64,000 bases of DNA from Conexibacter sp. CPCC 205762. Its GTDB lineage: Bacteria > Actinomycetota > Thermoleophilia > Solirubrobacterales > Solirubrobacteraceae. Made by a program: the position numbers and the translations under genes. The DNA is taken from contig NZ_JAUTDN010000009.1 of NCBI RefSeq assembly GCF_030646155.1, forward strand, positions 62,001-126,000, given 5' to 3'. Positions 41,570 through 50,625 of this stretch are shown here, in pieces (within the stretch, counting starts at the first letter, position 1; the number at the start of each line of letters is the position of its first letter). The notes under the pieces were generated by a model that saw only the letters and a program-made list of their open reading frames with translations, had not been told where the DNA came from and did no database searches.

Positions 41570-42972
41570 CCGTCCCTTGCACACCCCGCTTGCGCCGGAC
41601 CATGCTTCTCGTGAGCGCCCTCGTCCTGCTGCTGACGTGTTGGCCAGCAGCAACGTCGGGGGCGGCTGAGCACGCCCCCGCCACGCCTGGACGCGAGGGT
41701 GCAACCGCTCGGTTCCTCGCCTACAGCCCGCCTCCGCCGACACCGGCCGCCGTCTGCTTTGTCGACACAGGAATCGACACAAACCCGGACACCGCAGGCG
41801 CGCTTCTGCACAGTGAGGCGGTGGTCCCCGGTCAGGCGCCGACGGGCGATACCGACCCCGCCCGCAAACATGGCACAAAGGTCCTCGGTGTCGCAGCGGC
41901 GCCCCGCAACGACTGGGGCACGGTCGGCATCTGGCCACAGCTGAAAGCGGTCTCGATCAACGGAACGCGTGTAGCCGCACCGACATTCCCATTCGACGCG
42001 TACCGCCTGGCAATTCGGCGTTGCATGACGCTGCGCACCACGTTCCCCATCGTCGCCGTCAACCTCTCGCTCGGCAGTCCTGACGTCCCCACGCCCGCTC
42101 AACTCGCGCAGTTGCTCGACGCGATCGACGCGGCGCGGGTTAACGGGATCCACGTCGTCGCGAGCGCAGGCAATACGGGTGCTGGGGTCGAGACTCCGGC
42201 GTCGCTGGACGGAGTGTTCGCTGTCGGCGCGTCAGAGCCCGCGACCGGCGCCTTGTGCTCGTTCTCCGCGCGTGGCGAGGGTCTCGACGTCCTGTTCCCG
42301 GGATGCGGAGTCGCGATCGCCTCGCCTTCCGGAGAGCCGCTGTTGGCCGACGGAACGACCTACGGATCCGCGGGCCTCGTAGCCGTTCTGGCAGCGCTGC
42401 GCGCGTACGCACCTACGCTCTCCGTTGATGCTGCCGAGCAGCTCGTCCGCGAGTCGGCGGCATCGCACGGCGGCGTAGTCGATGCGCGCGCAGCATTCAT
42501 CGCCGCCGGCCTGTCGTCCGTCGTGCTCGAGGGCGAGCGACGAGCAGCGGAGGTCGAGGCCGCGACACCGCCCGATCAGATACCGCCCACGCAGGACCCG
42601 CCAGCGGCCCAACCTCCCAGCACGACCGTCCCTGGCTCGACCCCGCCTCGTCCCCCCGTCCCGTCCGGATCGAGCGAAGGTCGCTGGCAGCGTCCGCGAG
42701 CAGTCGTAGCGCGCCGTGGTCAGCGGCTCACGATCAGGCTCTTGAACCGCCCGCGCGGCGCCCACACGACCGTGGTGGTCGAATCGCGCAGCAACGAGTT
42801 CGGATGGCGCCAGCGCTCGCGCCGAACAACCGGCGCGGCCCTCGTCCGCCTCACGCTTCCACGCACCGTCCGCGTGCGACGAGCGCGCGTCCGGCTCTGG
42901 TATGCAGCCGACCTTTCCGCTGCGGCATCGAGACCACTCGTCATCCCATCCTCACGGTTCCGTCCGCAGTAA
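41566..42972 (+). CDS. Secreted subtilisin-like (S8) protein with altered catalytic Ser
   Basis: 468 residues, coupled to the repeat protein by ATGA. The signal sequence is around LLVSALVLLLTCWPAATSG. S8 landmarks are visible: Asp in CFVDTGID, His in KHGTKVLGVAA, NLSLG, and the oxyanion Asn in VVASAGNTG. At the serine position, normally GTSxAxP, the sequence is GTTYGSAGLVAV, so Thr replaces the nucleophile unless the nearby Ser serves. After a Pro-rich linker there is a C-terminal basic beta domain (RRGQRLTIRLLNRPRG...) similar in style to the end of the neighbouring repeat protein. It is either a pseudo-protease or an unusual active form. It is exported and may act on its coupled partner. 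Confidence 0.78.
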   Translation: MTVPCTPRLRRTMLLVSALVLLLTCWPAATSGAAEHAPATPGREGATARFLAYSPPPPTPAAVCFVDTGIDTNPDTAGALLHSEAVVPGQAPTGDTDPARKHGTKVLGVAAAPRNDWGTVGIWPQLKAVSINGTRVAAPTFPFDAYRLAIRRCMTLRTTFPIVAVNLSLGSPDVPTPAQLAQLLDAIDAARVNGIHVVASAGNTGAGVETPASLDGVFAVGASEPATGALCSFSARGEGLDVLFPGCGVAIASPSGEPLLADGTTYGSAGLVAVLAALRAYAPTLSVDAAEQLVRESAASHGGVVDARAAFIAAGLSSVVLEGERRAAEVEAATPPDQIPPTQDPPAAQPPSTTVPGSTPPRPPVPSGSSEGRWQRPRAVVARRGQRLTIRLLNRPRGAHTTVVVESRSNEFGWRQRSRRTTGAALVRLTLPRTVRVRRARVRLWYAADLSAAASRPLVIPSSRFRPQ

Positions 42973-43022
42973 CCGACAGCTGTCCCCCTTGCCCGCCGTG
43001 CGAACTGCTAGGAATCTTCGCC

Positions 43023-43256
43023 ATGGAATGTGGGAGAGCAGCCGTCGAGGGCCTGGACCCTCCTCAGGTCTCGCAGAGGGGACCCGCAGCGACGAAAGCC
43101 GCCGAGGCGACGCCTGAAGTGGCGCGGCGCGAGGTCCTGTGTGAGAACTGCAACAACATGGTGACGACGGAGCCGGTTGAGCCGGGCGAAGACCCTTCCG
43201 TCGAGCGCTGGGTCGAAGCAGACGAATGCGAGCACTGCACGTCCGACGACGGGTAG
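43023..43256 (+). CDS. Small double-CxxC protein
   Basis: 77 residues. The ATG at 43023 has AGGAA upstream at long spacing. The C-terminal half contains VLCENCNNMVTTEPVEPGED and DECEHCTSDDG, two CxxC pairs that would form a zinc ribbon. The acidic tail and small size fit an accessory or anti-sigma-like protein. It is not recognised. It is the last rightward gene before the convergent conjugation operon. Confidence 0.5.
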   Translation: MECGRAAVEGLDPPQVSQRGPAATKAAEATPEVARREVLCENCNNMVTTEPVEPGEDPSVERWVEADECEHCTSDDG

Positions 43257-43670
43257 CGCCGACGGCCGGAAGCGTCGGTCGCCTGCCGAGATCAGTCGGA
43301 TAGAGCCGCTGCATCGCTAAGCCTCGATGGATGGCGAACCTCCTAGGTCTAGCGTCGGCGATACGCCGCCAGAGGACGCGCCAGCCAGCCCACCTATGGC
43401 AATGCGCCCTATAATGCGGCGCATGGCGCGTCGGTGCGAACCTCAAGCCAGGCAGGGACCTAAGACGAGAGGTCGATGCCGAGGCGGGTTCGGGCCCTGC
43501 GCCCGCGGCCAGAGCAGCAGCGAGCCGTGCGCGCGATCGTCAGCGAGATCGGTTGGAGGGACGTTCATCGACGCAGATGGGCCACCGAACTGGTGCGCGC
43601 GAACTTTGCGCAGCAGCCCGGCTGTCGCCGCTGGCGGAGGTCGGATGCGCGCTCCGGATCCCGGTGTTCG
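43257..43670. other. Gap without convincing gene between convergent blocks
   Basis: 414 bases between the rightward CxxC gene and the 3' end of the leftward coupling ATPase gene. Frames here change quality halfway and overlap the ATPase gene antisense. I see no RNA gene, no long repeat and no strong terminator. Confidence 0.4.
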
Positions 43671-46600
43671 TCACGCCGCGTGCGCCTCCAACAGCCGTCT
43701 CAGGTTCGTCGAACGCGGTCTGCAGACGCGCGCTGCCGCGATGCCGGCACGGGTGCCGTCGGAGAGCTGCTCGCGCACGTCGATCGGGAGCGCGGGAACG
43801 CGGAGCCCGTCGAGACTACCGGCGTGGATATCGGCCTCTGCGACGAACAGCATCCGGTCGCGCGCCGGGTACCGCCATGTCGATGCGGCCGTTCCGGGCA
43901 CCGCCAGTCGTGCGATGAGCGCCTCGTCCGCGGCGGCGACGAACTGCAGGACCTGCTCCTGGTTGACAGCGACGAAGACGACGAATGGCAGGCCCATGTG
44001 GGTGCGGTAGCGGTCGAGTTCGGTCCACCAGCCGGTGAGGAAATGGTCGAAGCGCTCGAACTTGCCGCGCTGCTTTGACGGGCGCTCGGTGAGGTCGACT
44101 TCGACGAGCAGCTCTTGGCGACGGTTGCCGCTTCCTGGCAGTTGGAGTTCGGCGGCTGCGTCTGGGGTGATGGAGCGGAAGCTATCGGCGGCGACGAGTC
44201 TGCCGTTGCCGTCGGTGCTCTTGAAGGAGTGCAGGAACGCGCCGTCGTCGGAGAGGACGTGGATGTCGTCGGGTCCGAGAGGGATCCAGCCGTTGCGCGC
44301 GCGACGTCGTGGTGCGGGCAGGTGCGCGCTTTGGGGTCCGCGGACGTTGGTGACGCGGCCGTCGAAGGCGTCGATGAGCGCGAGCATCCAGCCGCTGACG
44401 TGGAGGTCGTGGCGTGGGGAGCGGCCGGCGGGGTCTCTGAGGTCGGGCGCGACCGCCTGGCTTCTCGGGTTGAGGTAGGTGCCGCGTGGCCCGAAGGTGG
44501 TCTTGGCGGCGGCGAGGCCGGCGTCCGTGACGACGTAGCAGGCCGGTGATCCGCCGCCGTTGTCGTAGGTGAATTGGAAGCGGGAGACGAGCCCGGCGTC
44601 GAACAGCTTTCGCAAGTATCGGTTGAGCGTGTCTCTCGTGACCTTTGGGTACCAGCGGCGGGCGATCTGCGTCGAGAACGCGACGCGCATCTCCGCCAGC
44701 CACGCCAAGATCTCAAGGTCGGTCGGGTCCAGATCGCGGCCGGCAGCGGTCGCCGCGTTGAGCACCGAGGCGCCGGCGGCGGTCAGCACGTAGCCGTCCA
44801 CTCTTCTCTCGTCGGCTTCGACGGTGATGCGGTTGAGCCATCCTGCGTCGACCATCGGGGTGAGCGCTCTGACGGCGTCTGCGGTGCTGCGTTTCGCGAA
44901 CCAGCCGCTTCGCACCTGCGAGATCGTCATCGATCTGTCGTCGGTCGCGGCCAAGCCGGCGAGGATCGCTTGCTCTATGGCTCTCGGCAGCGTTGATGGT
45001 CTGCCGTGTCTGATGCTCACCATCATGTCGAGCGCCGCGAGCTCGAGCATCGATTCGGGCGTCGATCTCGGCGCGGCCACGGCGGTCGAGGGTTCGGTCT
45101 CGTCGTCGGATGGATCAGTTCTCGTATCGACGGCCGGGGTACCCGGTCCGCGCTTCGGTGCCGAACGGCTGGTGGTCGAGGCCGGGTCGGCTGGCGCCGG
45201 CGGCTGGACGCCGGGGAACATCAGCTGCCCGGCGATGCCGTTAACGACGGCTTCCACGGGTGGCGACGCGGCTTCCGCCGCAGGTTCGATGGCGGGGCCC
45301 TCTCTGCCTCCGAGCCGGAGCCAGTCGTCGAGCGTTCCGTGTCGGGTCTGTCGATCCCACTGCCGTTGCAGGTGGGCACGGTTGACGGACGGTTCGATCT
45401 CGTGCCGATTGGTGCGGACGAAGTAGGGCTGGAGGCGACCTCTGGTGGTCACCGAGGAGACGGCTTGCTCGTAGCGCGGGAGGTTGAGCAGGTAGTCCGG
45501 GGTGACGCGGAGTCTGGAGTGGGCGTCGGTGACGCGGATCGAGTCGGTGTAGTCGGCCATCATGATGTCGATCGCCTCGCGCGCGTCAGCGGCTGATGGC
45601 GTCGCGCACCAGATGTGGTGCGCGAAGAGGCCGTTGAACTGTGCGAGCACATCGCGGTCGGTCCACTGCGCGTTGTTCTGCCAGGCGGCGCGCGTGCGCA
45701 GCTTCGCCGAGCGCTTCAGGGCCATCGTTCTCGGGGTCTGTCTGTTGAACACCAGCCATGCCTCGTCGACGGTGTAGTTGACGGGCTTGCGGGCGTCTTC
45801 GAGGAGGTCGTCTTGCTGGCGGGAGAGCGCGGCGTCGAGCATGCCGTGCAGCAGTTGCATGACGACGGCGGTGTTGCCTGCGCCCATTCGGCCGAGTGCG
45901 CCTCTGACGATCAGCACGTCGGCGTTGCGGATCAGGTGGTCGAAGTCGAGGACCTCGCCGGTCTCTCTGAGCACACGTTTGATGCTCTCGGAGTTGAGGA
46001 AGCGGGCGAGCTTGTTGGCGGGGGCGTCGAGCTTGGCGGTGGTCGTCTGGGTGGAGTCCTTGAGCTGCGCGCGGAGTTCGCTGCGGAAGAACTCGACGAT
46101 CTCCTGGATCTCCGGCAGGTGCGCGAGCTCCTCGCCGAGCTGGCGGCGATAGCGGGTGCCTTGGTCGCTGACCGACAGCACCTTGGCGACGTGCCACAGC
46201 GTGGCTTTCTCGCCCTCGAAGTGCTTGACGGCGATGATCGCGTTGCGCAAATAGCGGTCGGAGCTGGCCTTGATGTCGCCCTCGTCGAAGAGGTTGCGCA
46301 TCGCCTCCAGGATGTAGTCGGCGACGGTGTCGGCCGCGACTCCGGGCACCCACATCGGGTTGAAGCCGACCATTGGCATCGCGAGGTCGATGTAGGTGAC
46401 TCTGCGATCGGCCGGGACCTTGGTGAGCGCGGTTTCGGCGGCGTCGCCCTTGGGGTCGAAGAGGATGACGCTCTCGCCGCCGCGCGCGAGGTCCTCTTCG
46501 ATGCCGGAGACGATCGTCGAGGTCTTGCCCTGCTCGACGGCGCCGATGATCTTGACGTTCTGGCTCAGCGTCTCGACGTGGAAGGAGATCGGACCGTGCT

Positions 46601-47918
46601 CGTCGTGGAAGAGGCCTCGTCCGGTCTTGGGCCGGTACGCCCCGGGGGGCGCTGGCATGTTCGGCGTGTTGGAGCGGTGCAGTGGGACCTTGGAGAAGGC
46701 CAAGGAGGGGTAGTGCCAGAGGCTGGCGATCTCGCTTGAGGAGAAGACGCCTTTCTCCCATGAGGGAAGCGGGTTGCCCTCGCCGCGCGCGACGCGCTGG
46801 CGGTAGAGGTCCAGTCGGCCGTGGCGGAGGCTGGTTCCTCGCTCGATCAGCCGGTTCTCGGCAGCGCTGGCGCGCAGAGCGGCCGCGATGTTCTCGCAGG
46901 CCGGTCGCGCGCTGCTGACGATGCGGATGTCGGCGAAGAACAGCCCGTGATGCTGGATGTCGAGGCCGCCTTCGAACTGCCGCTCCTGTGCGCGCGACGG
47001 TCTGTGAGTTCTCGGATCGGCGAACGCTCCACCTTCGGCGGCCTCGTCCTCGGCCCGTCTTGCCTTCCGGCCGGCGTACCAGTCGAACCATGCCGGTGTC
47101 GGCGTCAGCGCCAGCTGCACCAGCGCGGGCTCGCCGACGTCGCCCAGGGCGGTGAGCACGCGGTCCATCGTCGGGATCTCGTCGTGGTCGCGCTGGGCCG
47201 CGACCTTGATGCGCCGGATGAAGTCGTGGCGTTTCTTCAGGCGCAGGACGTAGCCGCCGCCAGTGACCGTCCCTGTCTCGCGGCTGACCCGCGTGTGTGG
47301 GTAGCAGCTGGTGATCGCCGAGCGGACGGCAGGGATCTGCGCCTCGAGGCAGGACACGGTCAGAGCCGCCTCCCGCACATTCGATGCGCCGTTCTTGCGG
47401 TACATGATCTCCAGCGCAACACTTGGTTGGCCGGTGAGAAGCCGTTGCCACCAGCGCACGAGAACCTGCCGATGGATGTCCTCCATCAGCGTCTTCTCGC
47501 TGGCGGGCGAGGCCTCGTCGCTGCGGAAGGGCGTGATCCGCAGGCGCACGTATCTCCGAGCCCGCCGAGCGCGCCAGCGGGAGACGACCATCACAGCGAA
47601 AGCGATGGCGGCCGCTACGGCCGCGGGAGCAAACAGCGGAACGTTGCCCCACGCCCAGCTGAAGGCGCGCAAAGCGACGGCGATCGGCCACGTCACGAGG
47701 GCGACGAGGGCCGCGAGCAGTCCTCCGATCGGGCCGCCAAGGTGAAGTGGCCCGAGGGTGAGTTCGTCGGGGATTCGCGGCAGATGGGGTCCGCGCGGCT
47801 GCGCACTTCTTCTGGTCAGCGATTCGACGAGGCCGCCGCCCAGGACCCAGGGGATGACGGTCAGGAAGATGGCGGCGCCGAGCACGAGGGCGAGGCGCGC
47901 GGAGAGCGAGCGCAGCAT
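43671..47918 (-). CDS. VirD4/TraG-type coupling ATPase fused to a replication-relaxation domain
   Basis: 1415 residues. The ATG at 47918 follows AGGGAGG. Three hydrophobic segments lie before residue 115 (LALVLGAAIFLTVIPWVLG, IGGLLAALVALVTW, AAVAAAIAFAVMVV). The ATPase core starts near 440. The Walker A is GAVEQGKTS at 459-467, FDPKGD follows at about 487, and the Walker B VNYTVDEA is at about 713-720. After a Pro-rich linker (~880-960), two winged-helix-like segments lead into a C-terminal region resembling Replic_Relax proteins, with LLVEVDLTERPSKQRGKFER as its key strand. Coupling proteins deliver relaxase-DNA to the transfer channel; Replic_Relax proteins act in plasmid DNA processing. 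The fusion in one chain is unusual. No separate relaxase is seen in the window. It is the last gene of the operon. Confidence 0.82.
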   Translation of the reverse strand: MLRSLSARLALVLGAAIFLTVIPWVLGGGLVESLTRRSAQPRGPHLPRIPDELTLGPLHLGGPIGGLLAALVALVTWPIAVALRAFSWAWGNVPLFAPAAVAAAIAFAVMVVSRWRARRARRYVRLRITPFRSDEASPASEKTLMEDIHRQVLVRWWQRLLTGQPSVALEIMYRKNGASNVREAALTVSCLEAQIPAVRSAITSCYPHTRVSRETGTVTGGGYVLRLKKRHDFIRRIKVAAQRDHDEIPTMDRVLTALGDVGEPALVQLALTPTPAWFDWYAGRKARRAEDEAAEGGAFADPRTHRPSRAQERQFEGGLDIQHHGLFFADIRIVSSARPACENIAAALRASAAENRLIERGTSLRHGRLDLYRQRVARGEGNPLPSWEKGVFSSSEIASLWHYPSLAFSKVPLHRSNTPNMPAPPGAYRPKTGRGLFHDEHGPISFHVETLSQNVKIIGAVEQGKTSTIVSGIEEDLARGGESVILFDPKGDAAETALTKVPADRRVTYIDLAMPMVGFNPMWVPGVAADTVADYILEAMRNLFDEGDIKASSDRYLRNAIIAVKHFEGEKATLWHVAKVLSVSDQGTRYRRQLGEELAHLPEIQEIVEFFRSELRAQLKDSTQTTTAKLDAPANKLARFLNSESIKRVLRETGEVLDFDHLIRNADVLIVRGALGRMGAGNTAVVMQLLHGMLDAALSRQQDDLLEDARKPVNYTVDEAWLVFNRQTPRTMALKRSAKLRTRAAWQNNAQWTDRDVLAQFNGLFAHHIWCATPSAADAREAIDIMMADYTDSIRVTDAHSRLRVTPDYLLNLPRYEQAVSSVTTRGRLQPYFVRTNRHEIEPSVNRAHLQRQWDRQTRHGTLDDWLRLGGREGPAIEPAAEAASPPVEAVVNGIAGQLMFPGVQPPAPADPASTTSRSAPKRGPGTPAVDTRTDPSDDETEPSTAVAAPRSTPESMLELAALDMMVSIRHGRPSTLPRAIEQAILAGLAATDDRSMTISQVRSGWFAKRSTADAVRALTPMVDAGWLNRITVEADERRVDGYVLTAAGASVLNAATAAGRDLDPTDLEILAWLAEMRVAFSTQIARRWYPKVTRDTLNRYLRKLFDAGLVSRFQFTYDNGGGSPACYVVTDAGLAAAKTTFGPRGTYLNPRSQAVAPDLRDPAGRSPRHDLHVSGWMLALIDAFDGRVTNVRGPQSAHLPAPRRRARNGWIPLGPDDIHVLSDDGAFLHSFKSTDGNGRLVAADSFRSITPDAAAELQLPGSGNRRQELLVEVDLTERPSKQRGKFERFDHFLTGWWTELDRYRTHMGLPFVVFVAVNQEQVLQFVAAADEALIARLAVPGTAASTWRYPARDRMLFVAEADIHAGSLDGLRVPALPIDVREQLSDGTRAGIAAARVCRPRSTNLRRLLEAHAA

Positions 47919-47958
47919 TGGTTCTTGGCCTCCCTGAGACGGTCGAGGACGTGGCGTG

Positions 47959-48492
47959 TCAGCCGGCGGGGTCGTCTGGGTCGGCGAGCGTGTCGACCGC
48001 CCACCCAGATCTGGATTTGGTGATCAGGAACGAGAGATGCGCGACGTAGCCCTCAGCGTGCGCGACCCCGCGCACGCCGACGACCTCGGCGGTAATGCGC
48101 CGCGCCCGGATCTGCACCTGGAGGTCGCGAGCGGTCGTGCCCGCGGGCGCGCGCAGGCCCGCGAGCGCGATGTCGGTCTTGAGGCGTTCGGTGGCGTGGC
48201 GAACGCGGCGTGGAGATCGCGCGCCGAGGAGCGTCTCGAGGTAGTCCCGCGCGAACTGATGCGCCGATTCGATCGACGCGCGTGGCGCCGGGTGGGTTCG
48301 TGCGGGTGGAGGCGGCGGACCGGTGCGGAGATCGTAGAGGCGCGGAGCGGCGCCGGTGCTCGGAGCGCCCGGCACGTTGGAGTGCGCGCCGAGCAGGACC
48401 GCGATCGCTGCGATGACGAGGGCGAGCGCCACAGCTGCCCGCGCGGCTGTTGCGCGCGGTCGCTGCGGGCGGTGTCGTGCGGTCACCGTCAC
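47959..48492 (-). CDS. VirB8/TcpC-like membrane-anchored protein
   Basis: 177 residues. The GTG at 48492 overlaps the hydrolase stop (GTGA). A basic cytoplasmic N-terminus is followed by one membrane span (AVALALVIAAIAVLLGAH), a Pro/Ala linker, and a C-terminal domain with an NTF2-like pattern: a helix HQFARDYLETLLG, then strands (ARRITAEVVGVRGVAHAEGY, AHLSFLITKSRSGWAVDTL). VirB8/TcpC folds of this kind are structural parts of type IV channels. The position in the operon agrees. The fold call is by pattern, not strong sequence identity. Confidence 0.6.
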   Translation of the reverse strand: MTVTARHRPQRPRATAARAAVALALVIAAIAVLLGAHSNVPGAPSTGAAPRLYDLRTGPPPPPARTHPAPRASIESAHQFARDYLETLLGARSPRRVRHATERLKTDIALAGLRAPAGTTARDLQVQIRARRITAEVVGVRGVAHAEGYVAHLSFLITKSRSGWAVDTLADPDDPAG

Positions 48493-50621
48493 AGGCCCTC
48501 TGGATGGCGGGCGGTGAAGCCGGCGTGGCTGCGGAGTGTGCGCCATCGCGGCCCGGACTCCGCTCTGCGTGGTCCGCTGTCGGTGACGCGGCTGGTGTCG
48601 AGGCGGATGCCGGCGATCTCGACGAAGGCGTGGCCGGAATGGGCAAGGACCGTCACCCACTTTCCGACGCCGTCGGCGCCGTAGCTCATGAGGCCAGTCG
48701 AGTCCATCGCGAACTCCTCGGGGAACGCCTTGCCGCCGAAGAGCACGTAGCTGACGGCCGAGCTGCAGTCATAGCCGCCGGGGTCAAGTCTCGAGAGCGG
48801 TGTCCCGTGCGCGCCGCCATACCGGTACCGGCTTCTGAGCAGCTCGTTGCCGGCGGCGATCATCGCCTTCACGCTCGCCGGCGCGTCCTCGGGAGCGGCG
48901 GCGGTGCCGTCCGGGAGGATCCGCGCCCGCTGCCCCGGGACCGTCGATGCGGACGCGGTGTCGAGGCACGGGTCGCTCCCTTCGCCCTCTGACGGGTCAC
49001 CGACGGCGGCGTCGGGATCCGTTTGGCCCGCGATCGCCTCGGCGGTGGAGAGGTTCTCGGTGCCGGGGTTGAGGACGATGTGGTTGCGTTCGTCGTGGAC
49101 CTGGCCGTCGGTCGGTGAGTGCCAGGCGCCGGGTATCGGGCGGTGCAGACCGAAGCGGTTGAGCGTGGCTTCGGGCACGTCCTGGATGCCGTCGATGTCG
49201 GCGGCCTCCCCGGTGAGGTGCTGGGAGGTTGGCGAGCCGCCGACCGCCTGATTGTGAGCGGGATCGCGGCGGCCGCTGATCCCGGTCAAGCGCAGCCCAA
49301 GCTCCAGCCCGAGCGCGTGAGCGCGCCGCGCGATCTCGGGCTCGCGGCCAGATGAGAAGTCCTTGCCCGGAACCGGCGTGAACCCGACCCCGCCGTTCGC
49401 GTTCGGTATCCCACCGTCCGCGACGTCGCCGGGAGCTGCTGCGCGGATGGGTGCCGGGCACACGCAGAACGTCGGCGGCTCCTGGTCGCGGTCTGGCTGG
49501 GCGTTGTCGGCGCCGATCGCGCCGGCCGGGCGCTGCTTGCCCATGTAGACGACGGTCCAGACACCCTGGTCGGTGGGGAACCGGTCGTCGCCGGCGAGTC
49601 TGAAGACGACGCGTGCGGCGACCGCGTTGACATCGACGGTTCGGCGGACGCCGTCTCGACCGCTGGCGGAAGGTCCGTAGTCGGTCTGTTGGAGGATCGC
49701 GACGGTGCCGTCGGGGGCCTCGACGCTCCACCAGCCGCCGAGCGTCTGGTCGTTGAAGATCGCGATCCCCGGGACGTCGTTGGTCGCCCCTTCGAGTCTC
49801 GGGATGTTGTTGTCGCCGGCGTCGATGACGCCTGCCGCCGGGTCGTTGCCGTAGACGGATGCGAAGCCGGAGTAGGACGCACCGACCTGGATCGCGGCGG
49901 GGTTCGCCGGCGGCGGCGCGGTCGCGCGTCTTCCCGTGGTCGTGCTCGTGCCGTCGGCAACCTGGACGCTGCTTGGGGGCCCGCGGTAGCTGGCGGCGGT
50001 CTGCAGGACGTCGTTGACGTACCAGTCGGCGTGGTTGTAGGCGAAGACCGCTTTGCGCCAGTCGGCGGGTGCGCCGCTGGCGCGCAGGTAGTTGGCGGCG
50101 GCGTGGATGGCGTCGCGCGGCTCGTATGGGTCTCTCTCGCCGTCGCCGTTGGCGTCGACGCCGTAGGAGTCCCAGGTGCCGGGCATGAACTGCATCCAGC
50201 CGACCGCGCCGGCGCTGCTGGTGGAGACGTTGGTGCCAAACGACGTCTCGATCTTGTTGATCGAGGCGAGCACCGACCAGCCGTCGGGGCCGAGCCGGTA
50301 TCTGGTCGCGGCCGCGAGGTAGATCGGCACGAGTCTTTGCGGGACCTCGCGGCGTGCGAGGGCGGACTGGCCGACGCCGCCTCCGGGCATCTCGCCTTGC
50401 TGAGCCAGATAGGTCGGGTCGCACAGCGCCGCTGCGGCGGCGGTGTTCTTGGTCTTGGCCAGCGCAAGCGTCAGGAGCGCCAGCAAGGTGATCAAGCCGG
50501 CGACCAGCAGGAACGGCGTGAGCTTGATCCAGAGCGCCGTCTTGCCGGCACGCACTCCGGCGCGCAGGAGCGCGCGTCCAGCTCGTGCCTCGGGGGAGGA
50601 TCGTGTGTGGCGAGGTGCCAT
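48489..50621 (-). CDS. Three-domain cell-wall hydrolase (SLT + M15-like + NlpC/P60) of the transfer apparatus
   Basis: 710 residues. The ATG at 50621 lies just after the upstream stop. A membrane anchor is at about 35-56. A lytic transglycosylase domain (~105-210) follows, with catalytic Glu in INKIETSFG and GAVGWMQFMPGTWDSY. A beta-rich middle has SGFASVYGNDPAAG. An M15/VanY-like domain (~430-530) has SQHLTGEAADID around residue 468 and a later His pair. The C-terminal NlpC/P60 domain has Cys at about 619 in GGYDCSSAVSY and His at about 664 in GHAFVEIAG. Conjugation systems of Gram-positive bacteria carry VirB1-like hydrolases to open the wall. Three different activities in one chain would cut both glycan and peptide. 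Confidence 0.82.
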   Translation of the reverse strand: MAPRHTRSSPEARAGRALLRAGVRAGKTALWIKLTPFLLVAGLITLLALLTLALAKTKNTAAAAALCDPTYLAQQGEMPGGGVGQSALARREVPQRLVPIYLAAATRYRLGPDGWSVLASINKIETSFGTNVSTSSAGAVGWMQFMPGTWDSYGVDANGDGERDPYEPRDAIHAAANYLRASGAPADWRKAVFAYNHADWYVNDVLQTAASYRGPPSSVQVADGTSTTTGRRATAPPPANPAAIQVGASYSGFASVYGNDPAAGVIDAGDNNIPRLEGATNDVPGIAIFNDQTLGGWWSVEAPDGTVAILQQTDYGPSASGRDGVRRTVDVNAVAARVVFRLAGDDRFPTDQGVWTVVYMGKQRPAGAIGADNAQPDRDQEPPTFCVCPAPIRAAAPGDVADGGIPNANGGVGFTPVPGKDFSSGREPEIARRAHALGLELGLRLTGISGRRDPAHNQAVGGSPTSQHLTGEAADIDGIQDVPEATLNRFGLHRPIPGAWHSPTDGQVHDERNHIVLNPGTENLSTAEAIAGQTDPDAAVGDPSEGEGSDPCLDTASASTVPGQRARILPDGTAAAPEDAPASVKAMIAAGNELLRSRYRYGGAHGTPLSRLDPGGYDCSSAVSYVLFGGKAFPEEFAMDSTGLMSYGADGVGKWVTVLAHSGHAFVEIAGIRLDTSRVTDSGPRRAESGPRWRTLRSHAGFTARHPEGL

Positions 50622-50625
50622 TGGT

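Noticed and set aside
43476..44078. Plus-strand frame at the 3' end of the coupling ATPase gene
   Set aside because: Its first ~60 codons look moderately protein-like, but most of it is antisense to the ATPase gene and it has no recognisable domain.
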